A stretch of DNA of 64,000 nt. It comes from Spiroplasma corruscae (GTDB lineage: Bacteria > Bacillota_I > Bacilli_A > Mycoplasmatales > Mycoplasmataceae). The translations under genes and the position numbers were made by a program. This document shows, piece after piece, positions 47,772 to 59,123 of this stretch. The notes below the pieces were generated by a model, which was not told where the DNA came from, ran no database searches, and saw nothing but the letters and a program-made list of their open reading frames with translations. The DNA lies in NCBI RefSeq assembly GCF_002237575.1, contig NZ_CP022535.1, positions 682,001 through 746,000 on the forward strand, read 5' to 3'. Each line of letters begins with the position of its first letter. Position 1 is the first letter of the stretch.

Positions 47772-48641
47772 TTACTTAATTTCACCCCTCTTTTTTACTA
47801 ACTCAAATAACATTTCAACACCGTTAATATCATTATGATTAAAAAACTGTGAAACACCTTTATCCAAAGATTTAATTTGTTCTTTATCTTCATTAGATAG
47901 ACTAAAATCAAATATAGAAATATTCTCTTTCATTCTTTCAATATTAATACTTTTTGTGATAAATGGAATATCTTTTTCATATAATCATCTTAAAACAACT
48001 TGTGCTACAGATTTGTTATGTTTGTTTGCAATTTCTTTTAATATTAAGTTATTAAATATATCATTTTTTCCCTCAGCAAATGGAGCTCATGCCATTGGTT
48101 TAACTCCATATTTCATGTTATTTTCTATTGTTTTTTCTCTTTGAAAAAATGGATTTATTTCAATTTGATTAATAGCTGGAATAAAATCACTATCATTAAA
48201 TAAGCATAAATCAGCCAGTTTATCATCATAAAAATTTGATATACCAATTGATTTTATATAACCTAACTCTTTTAATTTTAAAAGTGCGGACAATGCTTCT
48301 CTATAATACCCAAAAGGTTGATGAACTAAAACTAAATCTACATAATTTGTTTTCAATTTTTTTAAAGAATTATAAAATGACTCAGTTGTTTTATTGGAAC
48401 TATAATTAGTCACTCATATTTTTGTAGTTAAAAAAATTTCCTCTCTTGCAACATTTGTTTTTTCTAGTGCATTACCTATTGCTTCTTCATTGAAATAACT
48501 TTGTGCAGTATCAATTGCACGATATCCTACTTCCAATGCATTTAATACAGCTTTTTCACATAATTCTAAATCTGTTATTTGATAAGTACCAAAAGATATA
48601 AGTGGCATTTCATTACCATCATTTAATTTTATTTTTTTCAT
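47772..48641 (-). CDS. Aldo/keto reductase
   Basis: 289 residues, ATG at 48639-48641 with AGGAGG upstream. The aldo/keto reductase tetrad is visible: Asp in YRAIDTA, Tyr in QSYFNEEA, Lys in LTTKIW and His in LVHQPFGYY, with NADPH motif IKSIGISNF. It reduces aldehydes such as methylglyoxal using NADPH in the cytoplasm. It is divergent from a MerR-type regulator and its promoter has a 19-base spacer containing the palindrome TTAGAGTTACTCTAA, so it is probably activated by that protein under electrophile stress. Confidence 0.92.
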
Positions 48642-48682
48642 AGTTTTCCTCCTAATTACATAATTGTAATTAATTATATAAT

Positions 48683-48707
48683 AAATCATTAGAGTTACTC
48701 TAAGTCA
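48683..48707 (-). promoter_or_regulatory. MerR-type promoter and operator of aldo/keto reductase
   Basis: Read on the minus strand, TTGACT (48702-48707) is a -35 box; 19 bases later comes TATTAT as -10. The dyad TTAGAGT-T-ACTCTAA (48689-48703) fills the spacer. A 19-base spacer with the operator inside is the hallmark of MerR activators. Confidence 0.7.
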
Positions 48708-48762
48708 ATATATATTAACTAAAAGTTTTATTTTATATGATATATTTTTAATAGGTGATTTT

Positions 48763-49128
48763 ATGAATAAAAAGTATTATATAAACAATTTAGCAAAAAT
48801 GTATTCTATTTCTGAACATACACTCAGATATTATGATAAAAAAAATATTTTAACTTGTTTCAAGAGAGATACTAATGGATATCGTTATATAGAAGAAAAT
48901 GATCTTAGATTTATAGAACTTGTGATTTGTCTTAAAAAGACTAATTTAAGTCTAAAAAATATTCAAAGATATTTGCAACTTATAGAGCAAGGTGAAACTA
49001 CAATGAAAGAGAGATTTCAAATAATAGATAAACAATTAAAATTAGCAATAAAAATGCGAAAAGATATTGATGAACAGATCAATTTTTTGAAAAATAAAAT
49101 TGAAATTTTTAAAAAACTTTTAATTTAG
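48763..49128 (+). CDS. MerR-family transcriptional regulator (AdhR-like)
   Basis: 121 residues. N-terminal winged helix with the MerR pattern YYINNLAKMYSISEHTLRYY, followed by NGYRYIEENDLRFIELVICL and a C-terminal coiled helix. There is no metal-binding cysteine in the tail, so it belongs to the organic-stress group like AdhR. It is divergent to the aldo/keto reductase and 89 bases upstream of the flavodoxin gene; dyads in both promoters fit its operator. Confidence 0.85.
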   Translation: MNKKYYINNLAKMYSISEHTLRYYDKKNILTCFKRDTNGYRYIEENDLRFIELVICLKKTNLSLKNIQRYLQLIEQGETTMKERFQIIDKQLKLAIKMRKDIDEQINFLKNKIEIFKKLLI

Positions 49129-49140
49129 TACAAAAATGTA

Positions 49141-49170
49141 TTGCATTAGAGTTACTTTAATGTTTTACCA
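49141..49170 (+). promoter_or_regulatory. MerR-type promoter of flavodoxin gene
   Basis: TTGCAT (49141-49146) and TACCAT (19-base spacer) frame the dyad ATTAGAGTTACTTTAAT (49145-49161), nearly the same as at 48689-48703. Predicts joint control with the aldo/keto reductase. Confidence 0.65.
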
Positions 49171-49206
49171 TTATATTAAAGTTAAAATATTTTGACTTTA
49201 ATATAA
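49171..49206 (+). other. Hairpin in flavodoxin mRNA leader
   Basis: TATATTAAAGTTA and TGACTTTAATATA form a 13-bp arm structure with a short loop, ending right before AAGGAGG. It could block or expose the ribosome site, or be a second operator. Confidence 0.5.
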
Positions 49207-49216
49207 GGAGGTATCT

Positions 49217-49831
49217 TTGAAAAAAATTTCAAAATGAGTATTTAGTGTGGCACTAGTTTCTAATTTATCAATTGGTGCTGTCAGCTGTTCAACACCTGAT
49301 ATAAATAACGAAATAAACAATAACACTAACGAAAATACAAAATCAAAAACAATTGTAGTATATTTTTCTTGGTCAAATGGCACTGAGAATATGGCAAATT
49401 ATATTGCTAACAAACTTGGTGTAAAAACCTTTAAAATAGAAAGAGAATTACCATACTCTTCAAATTATTCAGAATTATCAGAAGACGCAAAAAATGAAGC
49501 GGTAAATAATTTAAGACCAAAAATGAAGGAATACCCAGATTATATAAACAATTATGAATATATATTGTTAGGTTTTCCTATATGGTGGCATGTTGCACCT
49601 ATGATAATTGGTTCTTTTTTGGAGCATTATAACTTAGATAATAAACATATTTTTCCATTTATTAGATCTTCTGCTTATTTAAGCGAACATTTAAATAGAG
49701 CATTAAACTATTTAAAAGATAATTCATCAAAAGATGCTATTATAGAAAAAGAAGTTTATTCAAGTAATAGAAACGATGTAGATAAATGACTTGTAAATAC
49801 ATATTTAGATAAACTTAAAACTACAGAATAG
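49217..49831 (+). CDS. Flavodoxin-like lipoprotein
   Basis: 204 residues from TTG at 49217-49219, six bases after AAGGAGG; ATG is absent in the first 40 codons of the signal. Signal KKISKWVFSVALVSNLS with lipobox AVSC near residue 25 shows it is anchored outside. The flavodoxin fold has the FMN loop IVVYFSWSNGTENMA and GFPIWWHVAPM. Flavodoxins of this type reduce quinones or aldehydes. Unusual as a lipoprotein on the outer face; it may act on reactive compounds there. Confidence 0.8.
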
Positions 49832-49917
49832 TTCCTTACTTTTAATTATCAATTTTAAAAGTTTTTTTTATAAAAAAATATAAAATAAATTTCTTAATTA
49901 AATTGAATTTAAAAAAT

Positions 49918-49950
49918 GCTTTCTCCATACAAATTTTTTATGGAGTTTTT
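49918..49950 (+). terminator. Terminator of flavodoxin gene, possibly from an IS3 end
   Basis: CTCCATA and TATGGAG pair around AAATTTTT-like loop, followed by a T run. The arms match the hairpin at the end of the IS3 element (46229-46251). Confidence 0.65.
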
Positions 49951-49989
49951 TTTATTTCGAATAGATCTATCGCAAATATAAAAACCAGT

Positions 49990-50900
49990 ATAATCAAAAT
50001 TAATAAAAAGTTATTTGAATGAAATAAATAATTTGATTTAAATTAATAAATGTACTAAATCATTATTGTACCGATAACAAATTTACATGAAACATTATTA
50101 GGTAAGTTACTCTTCTTACATATATATACTTTTTATATTTGCACCACATAAACTTTTAAAGTCTATTTATATAAAGTCTGTATTTGTAATATTAAATTAT
50201 AAAAGGTTAACTTTCTTTTATTGCAAAAATAAGTTCCTATAACATAATTTATCATTAGGTCTATTATAAAGTTTTTTATTAACAGTTTTAGAATAATATT
50301 AGTTATTTTAATAAACTAATATATATTTTTTGATTTAATCTTTATAAAATTTACATCAGTAATAAATATTTGATTTATTATATGTGCATTGAATTTTATA
50401 TTTTATAAATTACTATGTCTTTATGAATCTAATATATAATATTCAATGGTTCTATCTCCTAAATATTTTTAAGTTATTATTTTTCATATAAATGATTATT
50501 TAATGGTCTTAAAATATAATTATAATAATTGATCCTTACTTTTATGCTTAGTTCTTCAATTCTTTGAACATTTTAAATGACCAAATTTTGAAAAAAATAA
50601 AATATTTACAACTAATTTAAAATTGAATTTTTTTCAATAAAAAATAGTAAAGTCATTTTGTTAAGTCCTCTTTGTAAAAAGTTTATAATCCATTCTAATT
50701 TTTAGAAATTTATTAATAGTTTCTTTTGTTTTATACAATTAAATTATACAAATTAGTATTGATTATATTCTTGTTTCTATTTTAAATCTCAATTGTACTT
50801 GTGTTAACATCATATATTAATACAGAACTTGCTGTAATTACTTTTGTATTATTAATTATCATAGATTATCTTTTTTAGTCAAAGCTTGATATAAAAATAA
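49990..50900 (-). pseudogene. Decayed IS3 transposase remnant
   Basis: Minus-strand frames give peptides like FITDVNFIKIKSKNIY and KLLIKN, close to the WVTDVTY and LSVIKDLYNS part of the transposase at 45800. Many stops and shifts; no intact domain. Confidence 0.45.
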
Positions 50901-51049
50901 CAATAATAAATAAGAATCTATATAAAAAAAACACTTTATTAATTTTAAATTTATTTTAGGTATTGTATAAAATATTTTTATTAATAATCTGTTATGATTT
51001 AAAATTTATGTCAATATAAGACAATCTTTAATGATAATTACATTAATTA

Positions 51050-51520
51050 TAAAGTACTGAATATAACAAATATTGAGCTACATTATCAATGATATTTTCT
51101 TATGCTAAAAATAAATTTACCAAAATATAAATTTGTTAATAGGTTTATTTTAAACCATAGACTACAAATTCTTAATTTTATATAACCTCAAGCAATTATA
51201 ACAACTGCATCGTAATTAAAACCTAAATATTTTTAATATTTTCATTAATATCATCATCGATGTAATGTGGTTATCTTCGCTTAAATTTAAATACTATTAA
51301 TAATTTAAAATATAGCTCCTATCCTTTTAATTTCGTAGATTTAAAGTTTTTTATATTAAAATCTTGGCTTATACCATATAATGAAGTTGTATCTTTATAA
51401 CTTCAGCAAATTCTTACCTTAACTTTAAGTTTCATCTACACATAAATAACATTTGTGACTGATAAAATAATTCTAATAGGTTTTACAATCAAAATATATT
51501 CTTCATTTATGTACCTTTAC
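51050..51520 (-). pseudogene. Decayed third copy of the duplicated lipoprotein
   Basis: Keeps the landmarks of 43944-44603 in order with deletions: AATTATAAAG...TGAATATA end, ATCATCATCGATG, a leader ending TTCATTTATGTACCTTTACTTTTCTAA. Many frameshifts; not expressible. Confidence 0.5.
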
Positions 51521-51739
51521 TTTTCTAAGAAGATTTATTTTACTATAAAATTTATTGTTTTAACATTAGTAGATAAAATTTTACATTAATATAGATAATT
51601 GAAACTATGTCAAAGGTATAATCAACCTTGAGGAAAATATATGAAAAAATAGTTTACATATTGAAACAAATAAAATTTAAAGTAATTAAATAACTATAAA
51701 ATATATAAATAATTTTAAAACATCATTCAAACCAAGGTG

Positions 51740-52490
51740 ATCAAGAAAATATATACATCAAAATCATGAGTAATTTAGAAACATTAGCCCTGACTTTTAA
51801 TTAAATAACAATGATAAAAATTATACAAAAATAAAAGAACTGAATATATAGTTAAAACTATATAAGGATAAAAATTTACTTCAGTATTTTAATTTGTGAT
51901 AAAATTGTTGGAAAAATAGAGCAAATTTTCATTAAAATATATTACTAATATATCTTTAAAACTTGTATAAAAATAAAGATAGAAATTAAGTTAATATAAA
52001 TTACTTAGATTTAATGAATAACGTTTTGAATATTAATTTACCTGTTATAACTAAATTAAAATATCTACACATTATTTAAAAAAACAAAATTTAGATGCTT
52101 TTTTTAGAGTTATGCTTTAAATAATAAATGAATAAAGTAGTTTATAAAAAAATAACACATTATGATTAACAAATCTGTAAAAAGCAGGTTATTTAGTAAG
52201 CAAGAAACTACATAAAATATTATAAAATATGCATTATATTAATTAAAATGTATCAGTCAATTAAATTATATTTAACTATAAACTAATAAAGACTTTTATG
52301 GTTATTCACAATCTTATGCTAGATTAAAGTTTAATAAAAATTTTTTAACTATTGAAATAAAAAACTTATATACTGCGAATAAAATAGTAATAAAAAACAC
52401 CTTGGCAAGCATAAAATAATATTACAAAAGTAATTAAATAAACAAACTAAAATAATTTATTATATAAATATATATATTAAAATTTTGAAA
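51740..52490 (+). pseudogene. Decayed plus-strand IS3 orfA/orfB remnant
   Basis: Pieces such as KQGDQENIYIK and YGYSQSYARLKFNKNF are reminiscent of IS3 orfB (YGYRR-x-x-x-x-L) but the frame is broken throughout. Confidence 0.35.
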
Positions 52491-52510
52491 AAAGTAAGTA
52501 ATAATTAATT

Positions 52511-52699
52511 TTTATCCTATTAAATTTTATAAATAATATATCAAAAATTTACATTAGATTAATATATTATTTCTTAATACATATCATCAAGAGTTTTAAA
52601 AAATTTACAATCATAAATTTTGATAATAAAATTTATTTGTTAGCTTCATATTAAAAAATAAAATTTAAAATCTAAACAAATGTTATAATTACAAAAATT
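52511..52699. repeat. 189-bp direct repeat, copy 1
   Basis: Repeated at 54661-54849 with about 10 differences by eye and identical length. AT-rich, no gene inside. Confidence 0.75.
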
Positions 52700-52739
52700 A
52701 AATAGCACATATTATTATTAAATTGGTAATTTTTTTATT

Positions 52740-52883
52740 ACATAATGTGAATTAAAATCATAATTTCTAATGATGAAACTGGTATGATTGGTTTTTTTTT
52801 TTTTTTTGAACAAGAATAAATATTTGAACTACTAGAAACCAATAAACCCATTAACCCTGAAGCAAGTAATATTTTTTTAACAT
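52740..52883 (-). pseudogene. Truncated lipoprotein with 16-base T tract
   Basis: ATG at 52881-52883 with GGGAGG upstream. After one missing A in an A7 run the frame gives LLASGLMGLLVSSSSNIYSC, a signal with lipobox, then a run of 16 T on plus (52792-52807) encoding lysines. Coding ends soon after. Homopolymers at both sites could vary. Confidence 0.45.
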
Positions 52884-52904
52884 AATATCCTCCCCTTTGC
52901 TTTA

Positions 52905-53670
52905 TAGTGATCTTTTATAAAAAAGTGCGTATGCTGTGTTATCGTTATTTGCATAAACGTATAATTCAAATAAATATAAACCAATCATATCTTTATTATT
53001 AAAATCGAGAGTTTCAATATTAATTGTTGATGAATCATTTTAATCAAACTCTTTAACAATTATGCGAGAATCATGATCATATCCCAAAGTTTCAAAGCTA
53101 ACGTTTTCTAAATCTTTATAATTTAGAATTTTAATTTTAAGTTTAACTTTATATTTTTTAGTTTGCTTGTTATAAATCATATCTTTATCAGAAATATTAT
53201 ACAAATACTTATCTAGTAAAATATCTTGAACAGCTTTGTTTTTTTTTGTATTTTAATAACCTTACTTTCAGTGTTTAATTCATCTATTTTATAATTATCA
53301 CTGTATTCATCACCATCATCTACTTCTATAATATCTGTTAATGTTACTTTTAGATTTTAAAAGTTTGCGCTATCTTCTAAAAAACTATATTGTACATAAT
53401 AACCTTTTTGATTAGGAATTAGGTTTTTATCAAATGTATAAACTCTTTTACCAGAATTAAAATTATAGATTTTTTGCTCTATATCTTCATGATTTTTAAA
53501 TAATGTATATCTTGCTATTAAATAATTTTTAAAACTTGAAATTCTTCTGCTTTACTATAAATACCTTGTTCTGTATTATAAATTATTCCATTTTCCTTAC
53601 ACGAAACTGGCATCATACAAGAAGTTTGTATCATAGCTATAATTGATAAAGATACTAACATTTTTTTCAT
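52905..53670 (-). pseudogene. Decayed lipoprotein gene
   Basis: Starts MKKMLVSLSIIAMIQTS with lipobox PVSC, then KENGIIYNTEQGIYSKAEEF before a stop; downstream peptides YTLFKNHEDIEQKIYNF and SFLEDSANF continue in other frames. Three or more disruptions. Confidence 0.5.
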
Positions 53671-53786
53671 AAATTAACGACCTATTTTAAACACTTTCAT
53701 TCATTCTTTTTAATTATTTATTTACTTAAAATAAATATATTGATAATTTATATTAACTATACTTTAAGTATAACATATTAAAAAAA

Positions 53787-53805
53787 CTACACATTTTTTG
53801 TGTAG
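53787..53805 (-). terminator. Hairpin terminator containing the stop codon of the preceding gene
   Basis: CTACACA (53787-53793) pairs with TGTGTAG (53799-53805), loop TTTTT. On the minus strand the final TAG of the 54530 gene is the base of the stem, followed by T-rich sequence. Confidence 0.65.
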
Positions 53806-54530
53806 ACTTTATTTTTTCAAATTTTAATTATCTTGCTTTTTTGAATTAATATATACATTATATCAGAAGTTTTGAAGCATCATTTTTTTATTTCATCCAT
53901 ATAATTAATAATATTGTAATTCTTATGAACTTCTGTTTTTGTCATTTGATTTAAAACAAATGCATTATTGCGAATGTAATATAAATATAATTTTATTAAT
54001 TCTTGGTTATTTAAACCTCTATTGATTTTTTTAAGATAATTATTTTGAGCTAGAACTAACATTTTTTTAACAATATTATTTTGAATTATATCCAAGTATT
54101 TATCTATTAATATCAAATCATATTCTTTTGCTAATTCTAAATTATTAGTAATTAGACTATCTACTTCTTCATCTTTTGTGTATATGATATTTTTTGTGTA
54201 ATTATTATTAAATTTTATATATGAAATTATCAATACTATAATTGAAAATATGTATATAACTAAAATTGTTATTAAATAATAAATATAGTCACTTTCATAA
54301 AACTGGTAAATAAAAATAAATCCAATAAATGCAAATGTGTTTAACAATGCAAATATATAAAATGAGCAATATATAACTTTATTTTCCTTTTTAAAAAATA
54401 CAGGTGTAATACCAAAATGTTTTTTAATATTTCAATATCTTTTTTGATATATTAAAAATGCTATTGTATAACATGAAATTCCTGAAAATAAAATAATTGT
54501 AAATGGTAATGCAATATATAACCAGAACAT
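53787..54530 (-). CDS. Membrane protein with N-terminal helices
   Basis: 247 residues, ATG at 54528-54530 with AGGAGG upstream. Helices at residues about 5-25 (IALPFTIILFSGISCYTIAFL), 60-80 (YIFALLNTFAFIGFIFIYQF) and 85-110 (IYYLITILVIYIFSIIVLIIS), then a soluble part with LAQNNYLKKINRG. The frame runs through the terminator; the real end could be earlier if a mutation removed it, because the tail is basic and low-complexity. No family recognised. Confidence 0.65.
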
Positions 54531-54566
54531 GATAACCTCCTAAAAATTTATTTTAATTTTTTTTTA

Positions 54567-54645
54567 CTATACTTTCTAGGCATATTTTCCTTTCTAATAT
54601 AAAAACTAGTTGTATATACAATTGGTCAACTTAGCTTACTTTTTT
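54567..54645 (-). mobile_element. Small remnant of hairpin-ended IS
   Basis: TCTAGGCATATTTTCCTTTC and the palindrome near 54605-54626 match the right end of the IS at 37941-38005 with several changes. It sits just upstream of the membrane-protein gene start. Confidence 0.6.
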
Positions 54646-54660
54646 CTGTAACATTTATTT

Positions 54661-54849
54661 TTTATCCTATTAATTATTATAAATAATATATCATAAATTT
54701 TCATTAGATAAATATATTATTTATTAATACGAATCATCAAGAGTTATAAAAAATTTACAATCATAAATTTTGATAATAAAATTTATTTGTTAGCTTCATA
54801 TTAAAAAATAATATTTAAAATCTAAACAAATGTTATAATTACAAAAATT
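54661..54849. repeat. 189-bp direct repeat, copy 2
   Basis: Second copy of the 52511 repeat; the two flank a block with decayed lipoproteins and the 53787 gene. Confidence 0.75.
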
Positions 54850-54899
54850 CTTTACTCGTTATTTTAATAACTTTATTTTTTAAAATTTCAGTTTTTTAA

Positions 54900-55040
54900 A
54901 ATACTTTATCTAAATTCTCTTCTAAACGATATTTTTTAAGACATAATCTTTTAAATTCTACTATAATTTTTAGACATAGTTTTATTTCTATTATAAAAAA
55001 CCCTTTTTATATAGAGTCGGAGAACTTAGCCTTCTTTTCC
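54900..55040 (-). mobile_element. Heavily decayed hairpin-ended IS end
   Basis: TTTTAAGACATAATC, CTACTATAATTTTTAGACAT and GAGTCGGAGAACTTAGC correspond base by base to the transposase 5' region of the IS but with many substitutions, including in the terminal motif. Confidence 0.4.
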
Positions 55041-55253
55041 TTATAAGAAGTAAAATTAACCTTATGGACAATATTACTATTATATTTTCATAACCTGTTA
55101 TTTTAAATTTATATATAGATACCAAAAATAAATATTAAAATAATGACTATTAAATTTGTAATTATATATATTTTTTTTAAGTATGTGTAATATTTTTTAT
55201 TTTAGATTGTTTAAAAAAATATTTTTGATTTATAAACCTAATTAAAAACTATA

Positions 55254-56051
55254 TTAAATATTTTGATTTTTTAAACCACCTTTTTTTATGTAAAATCCTA
55301 TATAAACAAAAGCACCAACGAAAGGAATTGCTGATATTATAAATCATTTTTTATATACTAAATTATTAGTTAAAAAACAGTTTGTATTTATCAAAAGAGA
55401 AGCACAAATAAAATAACTAATCAATAAAATAAATCCTGCCAATAATGACAATAAAAAATAATAAGTATTATATGTTATAAATCCAGTATTTATAAGATCT
55501 AGATTTAAAGTTAAAGCAAATCATATAATGTAACCTATAAATAAAAAGGTATAAATAAAAATTAAAGGTTTAATATTAATTTGCTTTTTACTAATTTTTT
55601 TAACTTGTTGGTAATCCTCTTTTTCTTGATTATTGTCAACTTTATTTAAAAGTGTTAAATATTTAATAAATAGAAATATATTTATAAATGTTAAAAATGT
55701 TAAAAATGTTAAAAACAAAGTTGCTTTAATATAATAATTTATCTGGTTTATTGAGTACATTTTCTTTCCTTTTAAAGTTGTAAAACCAAATAAAATAACA
55801 TTTTGCGAAAAGTAAACTATACCTAAAATAATGAAAATAACATATAAATATACAAAGTTACCATTTCAAATACTTGTAATTATTTTATCATCTATTATGT
55901 TACTGTAATAACTTACGTAAGTGATCATAGCTAAACCTAAAATCATTAAAAAAGTTGAACATAATTTTATCATTAATTCATATTTTTTTATACTTTTATT
56001 ATCATTTAACGAACCATTACTTGATTCATTTGATAAACTTTTTTTTTCCAT
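55254..56051 (-). CDS. Polytopic membrane protein of unknown function
   Basis: 265 residues in one frame once TGA is Trp. ATG at 56049-56051 with GAGGTG upstream. About six helices: LCSTFLMILGLAMITYVSYY, FVYLYVIFIILGIVYFS, LFLTFLTFLTFINIFLFI, LIFIYTFLFIGYIIWF, YYFLLSLLAGFILLISYFIC and WFIISAIPFVGAFVYIGFY. Ends KKGGLKNQNI. Codons for LTFLTFLTF come from a short triplicated nonanucleotide-like repeat near 55688-55714 that could be unstable. No family recognised. Confidence 0.75.
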
Positions 56052-56388
56052 AAAAACACCTCTTTTTTAAAACTGACAATATTATTTTAAAAAAAATTAT
56101 AAATAAAATTTTTTTATTTTATAAAATGATTTTTAAAAAATAAGAAACTATGTAGATTATATATATAATTGATTTTTGTATTAGAAATTAAAATAATAAA
56201 GAAGCATAGTAAAATTTAAAACATTTAAAAAGGTATTGTTAATAGAAAATGTGAATAAAAAGGCTTTAAAAACGAATATTAAGTCTAGATCTAAATATAA
56301 GAATTTAAAATAAAAAAATAAACTTAGTCTTATTATATGTCAATAAACTCATTAATATTACAATTTTATACATTTCTTAGTATTAAAA

Positions 56389-56455
56389 ATATAAAAACCT
56401 TTTAAAACCTATCGCTAATTAATTAAGCTTATAGGAATTAAAAGGCTTATTTTTA
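56389..56455 (-). terminator. Long hairpin terminator after GH85 gene
   Basis: AAAAACCTTTTAAAACCTAT... pairs with ATAGGAATTAAAAGGCTTATTTTT with an internal loop; followed by T run on the minus strand. 28 bases past the GH85 stop. Confidence 0.7.
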
Positions 56456-56482
56456 AAAAAATTTAAGTTCTTAATATATAAA

Positions 56483-59122
56483 TTATAGTTTAATTTTAAA
56501 AGTTTTAATGTCATTACTATCATTAAATTTATTTATATACTTAATACCAAACTTGAGTTCATCTCCCCTAAATGGGATATTTGGAAAGTAAGCTGCCTTG
56601 ATTGATGACTCTCCTACTCTATATCATTTATTATCTAAATAATAATATACTTCATAAAAATCAGACATATCATTTTTTGCTTCCCATGATAATCTAACAT
56701 TAAGATAGTCGTCATTTCTTTTTATGATTGCTTCAGACTTTAATGATAATATTTCATTATTCGGTATATCTATTTTTGCTTTTGATAAATTAAACTCTCC
56801 GATATTTAATTTAAAACTTTCTTTTTTAGGGTTTATTCTTAAACCTATCTTTGCTAAAATATTTGATCTGTTAGTAGAAATTTTGTTAAGTGATATTTTA
56901 TATCAACCATTTTGAAGTTTCACGATTTCATCAGGTTTAATCTCGATTACTTTCTCGTTTTTACCATCAGATGTATAAGTGTTTATAAAACTTAGATCTG
57001 CAAAACTATCTAATGTAGAATCTTGATTAGTTGTATTATCGGATGCTTTTAATATAAAACTTAAGCTATAATCATCCTTAGATAAATTTGAACCCATTAT
57101 ATTTCAGTCATATATTTTATTAGTAACTCAAGTAGCATCAGAAATAGAACCATCCATATTTAATTTTGATCCTAGTGCTATTGAGTTTCCTTTTTTATAT
57201 ACATCATAATAATCATAAAAACCATTTAAACCAGCGTTAATTGGTAAATTTTTATATATATCATTTTCTATAAATTTAATATCATAAGTATAAGTTGGTA
57301 GTAAATCAGTTAATCTTCTGTTTGTTCATAAATAATTATTTGCTTCACCTATTATTTTGCCATCATTATTTCTATCTATAAATTTAACTCCATTACCTAA
57401 AGAGAAGTTTGATTTAATTGATTTTTGCTCATCAAGATTTTCATCATTTAATGTAGTAAACTCCTGTATTATGTTTCCAATTCCAAAACTTTTAGAAATA
57501 TAACCTTGATTTTTTTCAAAATCATATAGGTTGTTATATACATTATCATCGTCAGGAACTGATTTTCCAGTATCGATTCTAGGGTCAGCCATTATCATTG
57601 TTCGAATGTTACTATACCCTAAAGAACTTATTCCATTATCATTTTCAGATAAATCTCCGTTTAAACCAGAAAACATATAACTTTCATATTGATTAGCAAC
57701 TTGTTGTGCATATACATATGAATTCATTCTTTGTTTATAGTCAGAAAGATCAACATTTTGGTTAGCAATTTGAAAAGCCTGGCTTCCATATTCTCCAGAA
57801 CCAGAACCAGAAAATGAAGATAATGACTGGTAATTTTCTTTATCGTAATTAGAACCTTCTACATTTTCATCTTTTTTTGCATATACAAAGTTTCTTCAAT
57901 CAAAACTTCCAATATAACCATAACTTAATGCAAGATCAACAAGACTATGTACTCTATTTTTATTTATATTATGTTTTTGAATATAATTAACATTGTTATT
58001 TGGAGTAACTCTAAAGTCAGTTTGTATTATATCAGCATACTCACTATTTTTTGCAAATTCTCCATCACTTGGAACTCCATTAGTTGCATTTAATGTACCA
58101 CCGTCTTTATAATATAATATCTTTAAATTTTTTATGACATCATTATTGCTAGATTGAGTTTTTTCTTTATATTGTTTCACAACATCATACGCATAGTTAG
58201 CTGGTGTAACTGTTCCATTTGGTCATCCACCATTAGCTTCATCATTTAAGAATCAACCATCAAAACCGTAATTAACTGCCATATCAATTAATATGTCAAC
58301 AATTTTATATGTACCATCATTATTTTTTTCAATCAAATCTTGCATATCATTTCTTGTTAAACCACCATAAGCAGAAAAGAACATTAAACCAAAAACTGGA
58401 GTACCATTTATATGACCAGCCTCTATTACATCAGCTGCTGGTGGTGATATATTACCGTGTTGTCCTCAATCAAAAATATAGTCTCTATATTGAAAATTAG
58501 AAATAGATTTTTCAAAAATATTTTTTGTTCCCATATTAGTTGCTTGAAATGAACCATTAATTCTTGAATGATCTCTTATATCACCAAAAGATATTCTTTC
58601 ATCTTGACTACTAACAGCTTTTAGTGCAGTTTTTGTTCGCTTTTGTATTTTTTTTGCTGAAACACCATATTTATAATCAATATCACTTGGGTTTTTTCAA
58701 TCTAATATTGTATTTGCACGTAAACCTTTTCGAGCTTTTGAAGTTACACCAAAATCAGATCAAAAATTTCCTGATGAATAAATTTTATTAATTGGAGAAC
58801 CGGTTACGGCTTGTTTAGTTAATGATGCTTTTTCTTTGAAATTAGTATTTAATACATCATAATCAAAATAACTTCCAATAAATTCAGGTTTTACTTCTTG
58901 ATCACTATCAATAAAATTAATGTTATTAGAATTAGTTAATTGATAGCTATTATCTACAGTTGGAACATCAATGTCATATCCTCTTGAGTCATTTGCTCAA
59001 TCAAAATCTTTAAGTGATGATAGATAATTTTTAGTTGATGTTTCTCCTATATTACATGACGTAACTGTAATTGTTGTAGAGAATATTGAAATTGAAAGTA
59101 GAAAGTTTATTAATTTTTTCAT
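56483..59122 (-). CDS. GH85 endo-beta-N-acetylglucosaminidase lipoprotein
   Basis: 879 residues with TGA as Trp. Signal MKKLINFLLSISIFSTTIT and lipobox TSC near residue 23 anchor it outside the cell. The GH85 catalytic domain spans about 60-560: SYFDYDVLNTNF-like start, DYIFDWGQHG, HINGTPVFGLMFFSAYGG, and GFDGWFLNDEANGG near 280-294, where the Glu of NDE is the expected catalytic acid. C-terminal beta-sandwich and Fn3-like parts follow. GH85 enzymes cut the GlcNAc-GlcNAc core of N-glycans. It is the last gene of an ABC operon, so freed glycans may be taken up. Glycan source would be host glycoproteins. Confidence 0.85.
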
Positions 59123-59123
59123 T

